Shown here: positions 54,101 through 64,000 of the stretch, piece after piece
How positions within the stretch are numbered: position 1 is the stretch's first letter
How the letters are laid out: every line of letters begins with the position of its first letter
Assembly: GCA_030247855.1 (NCBI GenBank)
Contig: JAPDRN010000001.1
Coordinates: 900,010 to 964,009, forward strand
Source of the DNA: Knufia peltigerae
Lineage: Eukaryota > Ascomycota > Eurotiomycetes > Chaetothyriales > Trichomeriaceae
DNA: 64,000 nucleotides
Direction: 5' to 3'
Translations under genes and position numbers: made by a program
Notes under the pieces: model-generated
What the model saw: the letters and a program-made list of their open reading frames with translations, nothing else
What the model was told of the DNA's origin: nothing
Databases searched by the model: none

Positions 54101-57100
54101 CCGTCGTGACGCCACGAACTCAGACTTGGTCCAGAGTCTGCATGACACGAATCTTGGAGTAATGCCATTCCAGCCAAGTTCACTTCGCCGTATACAAAGA
54201 CAAAATTCGACGAATGCTGGAGCTCTTTTTGACACATTGCTATTACTACAGCATGGGGAAACAAAGCTGGACGAGCACATCTGGTCTCTTGTCGAAGAGA
54301 CCGGAGATATGTCCTTCCCATTCATCTTGGAAATTATTGTGGGAGTCGACACTGATGTGATATGTCTAAAGCTACACTCGGAAGTTGCCAACGAACAGTT
54401 CTTAGACCAGCTTCTAGCTGGATTCGACTGTCTGCTTTCACATACTGCAAAATACCCTCAATCGCGAGCTCACGACTTCTCTGTTGTTGTCGATAGCCTA
54501 CCATCAACTAAATCAATTGGGACTGCGGCCTCAGACAGTCCAAGAAAATCTGTATCAATGGAGGTGAACGGGGTCCACGCTACGCAAGAACAGCTTTCGG
54601 ACCTGGAGACCTTGGTCGTGAACATCATGAGGGAACTCAAACCGGAATTGCCAGCGTCAATCCACAAGAACACTACTATCTTTCATCTGGGTTTCGACAG
54701 TATCAATGCTGTTCAGATCGCAGCAAGTCTCCGCAGACAAGGCTATACTGTTTCGAGCGCAGATATTATGGAAGCTGCTAGCATCGGCCTCATTGCAGAT
54801 GTTTGCGGGACGAACAGTGGTAGGCACACGCAGTCATTGACCTTTGACCTCGAAGCATTCGACCAGAAATATCATAAGGGGCTTTCCCAAGAATATCACC
54901 TCGATGAATCAAGTATCGGAACTGTTCGACCATGCACACCAACTCAAGCGGGAATCTTGTCACAGTGTCTCCGCTCACGCAAACGCATGTACTACAATTC
55001 CATGTGTTACATGCTCGACAAAGATATTGATGTATCGAGGTTGAAGATCGCGTGGACCGAAGCTCAGCGCATACATGAGATGCTGAGGACCGGATTTGTC
55101 GAAACGGACGACCCACGGATTCCCTTTGCCATGGTCACATACCACCATGAAGCCATTCAGCTTCCCTGGACCGATGCACGATCTGTGGTCAACCCGAGTG
55201 ACCGAGAACATATGCCGGACCAGTCAGACCCGACCAAATTACAATGGGCAATTCACTTGACATCGCATAATGGTAATACTCTACTGAATATTTCTATGCT
55301 ACATGCTCTCTACGATGCCCGATCCCTGGAGATCATCTTACAAAGCGTCGCTGCCCTGTATATGAACCAGCGGCCTCGAGAGCCCGTTGCTATCTCCCCA
55401 GTGGTCTCCAAGATTCTAGCTATGAGTAGGAACGAGGAATCTCAAAGCTTCTGGAAGCAGATGGCAGTGGATTTGTCCCCGACTCGTTTTCCAGATATGA
55501 GAATTCATTTCACCGACGATGAGAGTGTCTGCACGATATCTTCTCACTGTTCCATGTCATGTACAGTATTCGAGACTGCATGTGCTGATATCGGATCAAG
55601 CATACAGACTGTCTCACTCGCTGCCTGGTCGCGCATACTATCAGCATATACGGCTCAAGATCGTGTTGCCTTTGGTGTCATCTTGTCAGGTCGAGATTTT
55701 GAGCAGGAAAAAGAGAACGACGTTGCTTTTCCTTGCGTCAACACTGTTCCTTTTGCCATCAAAGCAACCCAGGAACCGTGGGATCTTCTGGAGAGCATTT
55801 CAAGACGCTCCGCAGCGATGTTGAGGTACCAGCAAACTCCGATGAACTCCATCAAACGATGGATCGGAGTCGAAGAGGAACTATTCGACACTGTTCTTGT
55901 CGTGCAAAAGTACAGTTCTACATGTTGCACTGCAAGCCCCTGGAAGCTATTCAGCGAGGAGACTTTGACAGAGTATGCTGTCTCACTCGAGATCATTCCT
56001 ACAGATACGGATGTAAATCTCCAGCTCACGTTCCGCCAGAACATCCTCCCAACGAAGCAAGCAAGAATTATCCTTGATGAATTTGACGGTATAGTGAGAG
56101 GTATTCTCGCATCGGCTTCTGAAAAGCAAACGATACCTCCCCAGTCATTGTTGTCGGTTGTCCCTCCGCTAGACCAGCGGATTGCAACAGACGTTGAATT
56201 CCTGCACGAGTTCGTTGAAGCAACAGCCAGCGAGAAACCAAGTAACGTGGCTCTCGAATTCATCATCAGTATTAAGGACTCCATCTGTCAGAAACAGAGC
56301 TGGACGTACTCACAGCTGGACGGCCGGGGCAACCAGATTGCTCACCTTTTACGAAACCATGGTGCTTCGATTGGAGACCTTGTCGCCGTCTGCTTTGACA
56401 AATGTCCTGAAGCCTACTTCGCTATTCTAGGAATTCAGAAAGCTGGCTGTGGCTATCTTGCGATAGATCCAGGCGCTCCGAGGCAGAGGAAAGACTTCAT
56501 CCTTCGAGACTCGAATTGCAAAATCTCACTCACGATGAATAACCTGTCAGGGCTCGATGCTCTTGAGGATATTAAAGTCCTTTCCCTTGAAAGTGAGGAT
56601 TGGCAAAGCCTCCCACTTGAAAAACCGGTGTTGTCAAGACACCTGAGCATGCAGGACACGTGCTACTGTCTCTACACCTCTGGAACCACTGGCACACCAA
56701 AAGGATGCCTGATCAGCCATGACAGTGCAGTCCAAGCCATGTTAGCTTTCCAACGCATATTTCGGGGACGCTGGAGCGACAATTCCAGGTGGCTTCAATT
56801 CGCTTCGTTTCATTTCGATGTCAGCGTGCTTGAGCAATACTGGAGCTGGGGTGTAGGTATCTGCGTCACCTCAGCACCAAGGGATCTCCTCTTCGAAGAT
56901 CTACCCGGGACCATTAATTCGCTAAACATAACTCATCTCGATCTTACCCCTAGCCTTGCACGATTACTGACCCCTGAAGATGTGCCTAGTCTTTGCAAGG
57001 GTGTCTTCATTGTTGGTGGCGAGCAAGTTACACGAGACATCCTGGAAATTTGGGGTGATGTTGGATGTCTTTACAATTTCTACGGGCCAAGTGAAGTGAC

Positions 57101-60100
57101 CATTGGTTGCACTGTACATCAAAATGTTCCCATCAATGCAAAACCCACCAATATTGGCCAACAATGGGACAATGTGGGCTCATTCGTCCTTGAGCCCAAT
57201 TCACAGAGGCCTGTACTTCGAGGAGCCGTCGGCGAGCTTTGCCTCTCCGGACCTCTGGTGGGCAAAGGCTATCTCAATAGACCTGAACTCACAGCCGAAA
57301 AGTTTGTGGTTCTGAATGATTTCAAGACGAGAGTATACCGAACAGGTGATTTAGTCCGTATCTTGCATGACAATAGTTTCGAGTTCCTGGGCAGGATCGA
57401 TGATCAAGTCAAGCTTCGAGGCCAGAGACTTGAAATAGGCGAGATCAACCATGTTGCAATGAATGCAGACACGAGCATCAAGGATGTGGTAACTATGGTA
57501 TTGAAGCATCCCATTCAGCAGAGGGAACAACTTGTCACCTTCTTCTCAACCGGACAGCGACATTCTCAAAATTCAAAGCCAGAAGTCCAATGGACCGAGC
57601 AAGCCGAGACTTTAGCCAACAAGATACAAGAACATTGTTCCGACAAGCTTCCCGGCTACATGGTGCCAAACGGGTTTTTGGCGGTCGATTTCATTCCACT
57701 TTCTGTGAACAACAAGGTTGACAGTAAGGCTCTAAAAGCAATGTACGAGGCTAATTTGTCTCAGGGGCGGCCTTCTCCAACGACTGGCGTGGAGGCAGTT
57801 GCCCCTGAAAGCTCGGCATTGCTTGGTGAAGCAGTGAAAATCCTCTCTAACTTCTTACGAGTTTCAGAATCGATGATAAAGCCAACCTCCAGGCTCTTCG
57901 AGCTTGGCCTGGACTCTGTTTCTGCTATTGGCCTTTCTCGATCCTTGAAGAGGAAGGGCTATCAGAATGCACACGTGGCTAACATTCTACGCCACCAGAC
58001 AGTCTCAGACCTAGCTCTTGCTATCCATGAGAAAGCGTCGGTGGAGCAAAGTGAGGTGGTATCAGTGGTACAAAAGCGCATCGAAGCATTCTCTCAAACT
58101 CATCTCCGAAGAATTTGTGAAGCGCTCAGAATTAGGGATGACGAGATCGAATCCATTGCGCCTTGCACGCCCTTGCAAGAAGGTATGATATCCAGGGTCG
58201 TCCGCAATGAGCTCGAGGACAATACCTATCTCACATGCTTCCGGTTCCAACTGAACTCAAGGGTTGACATTGAGCGTCTCAGACAAGCATGGTTATCAGC
58301 ATGTCGATCGGTTTCGATTTTAAGAACATGTTTTGTCTCGACGACTGATGGGTACGCACAAGTGGTTGTTCGAACGTGTCCAAACATGAAAATCCTGTAT
58401 CATGACCGAAAGGCAAATTCGGGTGCAAATGCCTCTGTCACTCCGATTTCCCAAGACTGGGACTCCTTTGGGGCCACACCGCCATGGAAGGTTGACTTGG
58501 TCGATCTTGCCAGGACACAACAAATGGTGTTGCAGATATTCCACGGGCTTTACGATGGAATTAGTCTTCCACTGCTACTGAATTATGTCACCAGTCTCTA
58601 CCATGGTTCAAAGGAAAATCCCAAGAATTTCTACGAATCTCTGGCTAGCGGTCCGCTTTGTCATATGTTGGATGCAGAGAAATTCTGGCGGTCAAGGTTG
58701 TCCAATTTCGAGCCGCTGAGACTTCATCAAAGGCATTCTGCCAATGAGTCTTCAAGCAAACTCGTTCATATTGATGCTCATGTGTCTCTGGGAATCATAC
58801 AACAATTATCCCAAAAGTACAACGTCACGTCTTCAGCGCTCTTCCAAGCTTCATGGCTGTACACTTTACACAAGACTTTCAAAAGTCCACCCTCGATGGG
58901 TGTTGTACTATCAGGAAGGTCGACCGTCAATGGAACCTTCGAAGATGTGATTGGCCCCATGTTCAACACGGTTCCTTTTGCTGTCAGCACTCTTTCAGAG
59001 GGTTCTACCCTCGGCGACCTCGTCAGAGCCTGTCACAATCTGAACGCAGAAGTGATGCAATATCAGAGTACGCCTCTACGCAGGATTCCGCATTATCTGA
59101 GAGAAGATCCAAGATTCAGCTTGTTCGACAACTTGTTTGTCTTTCAGGCGCCTCGACAAACTCAAGATGAAGGGAAACTATGGATAGAACTTACTGAAGA
59201 CAACAGACCAGATTATCCCCTTAATGTCGAGGTGACCCAAAGGGAAACAATCTTCAACATTTCCATCGTTGCAAAACCGGAATACCTCAACGAGATTGAG
59301 ACCCAAGAGATTCTCAACAGCTTCATCGAGACAGTGCAAAGCCTTGAGAGCGTAAACCATGTGCTTCCCTATGTCTTCTGCCAACCAAAACAACGAGACG
59401 CATTGTCTACAGCCACAAGAAGCAAGGAATTGGCAGATCCTCAAAGGACTGGCGGAGACGAAAACATGAACAGGACACAACAATTGATTCGTCATCAGCT
59501 TGCAGAGATGGCTTCTGTCGAGGAGGAGATGATCCGTCTCGAGAGGCCTACCATTTTTGAGCTGGGCCTAGACAGCATCGAAGCCATGAAATTGGCTACT
59601 CGTCTAAGGAACACCGGGCTCAAGATCGCAGTCAGCGCCATCATGCGATTTCCAACGGTTGCTGGCATTGCTGAACACCTGCAGGATGGAACACAAGACC
59701 CATTCTCTGGATCCTCAAATCCATCGGCAGGATCCCTGGATTCGCAGAAAGACCGGTATCGGCGAATATTGGACCTTCAAGGAGTTAATCTACGCAACGT
59801 ACAGACCAGCTTACCTGTGACGCCATTGCAGGAAGGGCTCCTGGTAGAGTCTTCGAAGTATCTAAACATGATGGCCCTGAAGGTGAGAGCCGATGTCGAC
59901 ATCAATCGATTGGTCGAGACTTGGATAAATGTGTCGAGACAACAGCCGATATTGAGGACTCGTTTCGCCCTTGATGAGTCACCAGTTGACAATGCTACAT
60001 TCTTCCAGTTTGTGTTGGAGGAACATGTGAATGTGGAAATTGTGCAGAACCAGGATCTGTGGCGGATCATTCAGAACCTCAGAAACGATGCCACGAGTCG

Positions 60101-62857
60101 AGCAATCAGCGATCAACGCACCAATGTCCGAATTGTCATCGACGAGGACAAGGTCCCATTCATTGTAATCGCCCTGCCACATGCACTGTACGATGCATGG
60201 TCGTTGCACCTCTTGCACCAGGAGATTCTCAAGAGTTATCGGTCTCGACAGACCATGCCGACTAAGATTGTGGCTATTGAACGGCATCTAGAACGGGTTT
60301 TGGAGAGCTCAAAAAGCCCAGAAAGTCACTCATTTTGGCAGAAGAGGGCGTCAGGGACACGTTCAACCTTGATCCGACACAGCATCAACAGTCGGGACCG
60401 AGCAAACCCCAGCCTTTTGTTACAGAGAGTATCGAAGATAAGTCAGGGTGATACCCTGGAATTCTGCAAAAAGCAAGGTATTACTTTGCAATCTCTCGGT
60501 CTTGCTTGCTGTACAATTGCTCTGGCATATTATACTTCTCAACTTGACGTATGTTTCGGACTTGTTTTATCTGGACGCACGACTGACGATTCGGCACGCC
60601 TCATGTTCCCAACTTTCAACACTGTGCTCTTCCGCCAGACAATTGAGGAGAGTGATACCAAAACACAGTTTGTGAAAAGAGTACATGACACGGCTGTACA
60701 AATTTTAGAACACCAACATTTTCCCTTGCGCAAGACCCTGCAATACGCCCGACAACAAGGAGCGGGAGGAGAAGTATTCGACACGCTCTTTACATTTCAG
60801 AAATTACCAGACGCTGTTGACCCAACCGAACAGTTGTACGACGAGATCGAAGGTACTGATATCTCCATCAATCCGCCTTATCCTGTAAACATCGAGCTCG
60901 AAGGTCAAGGTCAGGGAATAACATGGACAGTGGCCTTCCAGAAACATGTGGCCAACAAGATCGCAGCTGACAATATTTTGGAGTTGCTCGACAAAATACT
61001 GTCGACACTCATGTTGCGTCCAGACTTGGCTATGCTCGAGAGAAATGCTGAAGGCGTCTCCATCTGTGGGCTCCCAAAGATCAAGGATGTGTTCAAGCTA
61101 CACAACGGCAACCCAGCCCCGGTCGAGACCCACGATGCGAAGAACGATGGCAATGAAGTGACCTGGAGTCCAATAGAAACAACACTGAGGGTGGTTCTGG
61201 CCAAAGTATCAAACACTGATCTCAAGTTGATCACGAAGAGCACCGGAATATTCCATCTTGGCCTGGACAGTGTCAGCGCGATCAAGCTCTCGAGCGTTTT
61301 CAGAAAAGAAGGGATCAAACTCCCAGTCAGCGAGATCGTCAAAGCTCAAACTATCGAGGCCATGGCGGCGGCAGTGCAACGTGCGACAAACGGAGGTACA
61401 CGGCCATCTGACATGCCGTCTGATACACGAACAAGTGACGAGGAATTACATGCCGTCCGCAGTTCTGTTGGTATACCCTCGATAGACATTGAAGAGATCA
61501 TACCATGCACTGCTGGACAGATTTTCATGCTCGACATGTGGAACGCAAGTCAAGGCAGATTGTTCTACCCAACATTCTGGTTGGAAGTCTCCGAGGTCAT
61601 GCCTGAAACCGTGTTGGACGCTTTTCAGGTTCTGACTGACCGAATGCCGATTTTGAGGACTATATTCGGGAATTACAACCATGATGGTCATGTGAGAACT
61701 TGGCAGATTGTTGTCAGAAAGGAGGTGCGACGCAATTATAGCTTTCCTTGGACGTTGGATGTGAAGAAGCATGGTGGTGGGTCGCTCCTCACTCTTCGGA
61801 TTCATCACGCCCTCTATGATGCTGTGAGTTTTCAACTCATGGCCACCGAGCTAGAGAGATTGTGCCGAAATCCGAACCTCCAGGTTCGGATTCGTGACAG
61901 TTTGTCGGACTTTGTCATCAAGACTATTACGGGCCGGGAAAGAGCAAGGAAGTTCTGGAGCGGTTATCTGGACATTGTTTCGCGTCCTCCTCTCGTGGGG
62001 AGAGGCACGTTCGATTCTTCCCGAACCGAGAGATTCAACCCTCGTGTCTTGCAGGTTGCTCAGCTGACTGACAGACTCAAACACCACGGTGTCAGCCTTC
62101 AAGCACTATTCTTCGCCGCGTACGCCAGGATATACACTAGGATTTGCGTGGGATCTGAAGAAGACAAAATCAAGACCAATGCACCTTCGGATGTGATCGT
62201 GGGTGTTTATCTTGCAAATCGATCACTGGACGTCGAAGTGATAGCCAATCTTGTTGCACCGACTTTCAACATTGTCCCCCTGAGAGTTCAATTTGACGCT
62301 GGAACGACAACTGTTGAAATCGCGAAACAAGTGCAAAATGATCTTGCCAATATCACGAGCATGGAAAATTCCGGTGTGAGCATGAGAGAAATATCCGAAT
62401 GGACAGGTACCAGGGTTGATACCTATGTCAACTTCTTGTCGTTACCTGGCGAGGACGACGACGAGGAGCCTGGGGATGTGGACAGCAATGCCCAAGGAGT
62501 CAACCGGCAAGTCCGAGTGACGCACGCCAATGTCGACTCGGGAGGAAGGGATAGCTTGCCGGAATTGGGCAGTCCTTCTCCGTTTGTGGATGGTGATGGA
62601 GATGGTCCTGCATCGCGAGAGGTAGTGAATTGGTGGTGTTTGGTAAGTGTCCTGCTGTTTGTTTTGATTCTCTGCACCCAAAAAAAGGCTGACTTTTAAT
62701 TCAGCCTGCTATCGACATTGAAGCGAAGGTCACCGATGGATATCTTGGTATTGGAGTATTTGCTCCGAATGATATGTTGTCAATTGATCAAGTTGAGGGG
62801 ATCGTGGATGAGATGGCAAGATTGATGCTTGAAATTGAGCAGGTCTGTGGGGTTTGA
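48141..62857 (+). CDS. sidC: Ferrichrome/ferricrocin-type siderophore NRPS (SidC-like)
   Basis: Nonribosomal peptide synthetase for a cyclic hydroxamate hexapeptide. Two exons, join(48141..62642, 62705..62857), give 4,884 residues; the last 62-nt intron (GTAAGT...TTCAG) leads to a 50-residue end starting PAIDIEAKVTDGYLG. Domain order is A-T-C-A-T-C-T-C-A-T-C-T-C-T-C: three adenylation, six carrier and six condensation domains. A cores: YTSGSTGLPKG (about 191), FTSGSTGIPKG (1221), YTSGTTGTPKG (2844). Carrier sites: GLDS, GMDS, GFDS, GLDS, GLDS, GLDS near 567, 1632, 2183, 3255, 3808, 4373. Condensation motifs near 752, 1830, 2387, 3467, 4012, 4554 all keep the second His, but DG is DA in four and the first His is missing in three. 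No thioesterase is present, as expected when the last C domain cyclises. The architecture matches that reported for SidC (intracellular ferricrocin); the exact product is not readable. Confidence 0.93.
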
Positions 62858-64000
62858 TATTTACTTTACTTCTTCACTAGAAATCGAGATGTCATTTTCA
62901 TGGAGGTGGAGTACAGGTGTTTTGAGATGTCCATTTGCAATATCAATTTTCATTCCTCTGGTCCTTTTTCAGCTGTCCAGTTCCCCAAAGTTCACGGGTG
63001 CTGGATAAATCACTCGCTTGGACATACCCATCGCATTTATTTTAGTGTCTTGTTCGTAGCATCTTGAACGGCGTATGTCCGTGCCATAAGCCCCAGATGG
63101 CGGATGCCACAGTCATCGGTCAGCAGTAAACCCCAAAGGGGACCTCCAGAGTACTTGAACAAGTGTTGGTTACTTGACCTACCTTTGTAGTCGTAAGTGC
63201 TTAGTACTTGTTCTGAAGAAGTACTCGATGCATAACCGTAAGTTGCTTCCTTGTTACTCCGTACCACATTCCCTCTTTGTTGAACACGTGTTTACACTCA
63301 CTCACACTCACCGAAGTTCTGGAGTATAGCCACATTACAACACGGCCCCCGATTAATTACAAGCTATTCATTGGCAACATTGGGACACCGAAAGCCCGAA
63401 CTAGTCTGGACCGTTCTGTGACCTTTTACCACGCCACACCATGTTAAGGTATAGGAGGGCACTTAGGTAAAGTTCGTAAGCACGAAAGGAGCCACTTGGT
63501 CTACTCGTGCTTGACCATTTAGAGGACACTTTGGGGTCGAACTTCTGCCATGCCGGACAAAGAGCGACGAAGCGATGAGTAATGTTAAAGTGGTACTACA
63601 CGACTCTACGTTGGATGAGTGACGCTGCCGAAGGATGGACCGATATCCATCCAGAGGGGCCCAAACTTGGTAAGACATATATAGTTGCAGTACGTCCAGT
63701 GTACTACTGCCCAGGTGAGTTAACCCAAACCCAACCCCTTTTCAGCGGCAGCCTTTCTTTGGTTGTATCATACCGTACATCCGAACAAGTCTTGATACAA
63801 CAACACGAGTACGGCCTCCCCGGCAAAACTTGACATGGCGGCGGGAGCAGGAGATCCAGATCCAGAACCCGTCATAGGTGGACCATACTCTTTATATCAT
63901 GGATCATTCATATTGGAGTTTCTGAAGCCGAAGCCCTCGAGGAATGCTTCGTCAGTTTGTTTACCTCTTCCTTCAAATCCCTCGAAGCTCGACATCTCTC
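62858..64000. other. Intergenic to the window edge
   Basis: Contains the NRPS 3' region and about 1 kb of further sequence with one TACTCCGTA word (63255-63263). Short open frames on both strands show no recognisable content and no gene start could be supported before the edge. Confidence 0.5.

Noticed and set aside
63582..63833. Small plus-strand open frame near the right edge
   Set aside because: No domain, no splice extension and no homology cues; cannot be distinguished from chance.
1..64000. Search by eye for tRNA, rRNA, transposase or reverse transcriptase sequences
   Set aside because: No convincing tRNA arms, rRNA blocks, terminal repeats or mobile-element proteins were noticed; small RNAs could still be missed without a covariance search.

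Overview
The window is nuclear DNA of a filamentous ascomycete (Pezizomycotina). The reasons are short GT-AG introns (about 45-140 nt) with TACTAAY/CTRAY-like branch sites, compact genes on both strands, a Zn2Cys6 regulator, an NCS1 permease and a ferrichrome-type siderophore synthetase beside an ornithine hydroxylase. I cannot name the species; a eurotiomycete or a relative is plausible but unproven. I reconstructed 19 protein genes by joining exons at splice sites that keep the frame. I saw no tRNA, rRNA, transposon or CRISPR array.

Layout. 1-7.8 kb: FAN1-type repair nuclease (5' end outside the window), calcium-regulated mitochondrial aspartate/glutamate carrier, Myb-like protein. 7.8-12.5 kb: gene-poor, with one small conserved-looking protein. 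12.5-19.0 kb: Tra2-like SR splicing factor, NTO1-type PHD protein of a histone acetyltransferase complex, snRNP protein SNU13. 19.8-29.1 kb: a five-gene accessory block made of a cytosolic type-B carboxylesterase, an FAD monooxygenase, a cofactor-free 2,4-dioxygenase of the HOD/AqdC type, an NCS1 purine/cytosine-type permease and a Zn2Cys6 regulator. 29.5-36.8 kb: RGG protein, ribosomal protein uS15 (RPS13), Dpy-30-like protein, SANT-like/AT-hook protein. 36.8-40.2 kb: gene-poor. 40.2-44.7 kb: PEX6. 45.5-62.9 kb: siderophore locus with L-ornithine N5-monooxygenase (SidA) and a 4,884-residue NRPS (SidC-like). 62.9-64 kb: nothing convincing.

Two groups of genes appear to work together. In the siderophore locus SidA makes N5-hydroxyornithine and the divergently transcribed NRPS would assemble acylated hydroxyornithines with small amino acids into a ferricrocin/ferrichrome-type cyclic hexapeptide. 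Their shared 1.1-kb promoter holds two perfect ATCWGATAA sites, the consensus of the iron-responsive GATA repressor SreA/Sre1.

The accessory block is the most novel-looking part. Its monooxygenase, ring-cleaving dioxygenase and hydrolase match, role for role, the bacterial alkylquinolone-degrading set AqdB, AqdC and AqdA. Here they sit with a permease for N-heterocycles and a dedicated regulator, which suggests a fungal pathway that imports, hydroxylates, opens and deacylates a quinolone-like or other N-heteroaromatic compound. An 11-bp repeat (GATACGGTAGA) occurs twice in the divergent monooxygenase/dioxygenase promoter, and its 9-bp core recurs upstream of the permease. The pathway is an inference; the gene families are read from the sequence.
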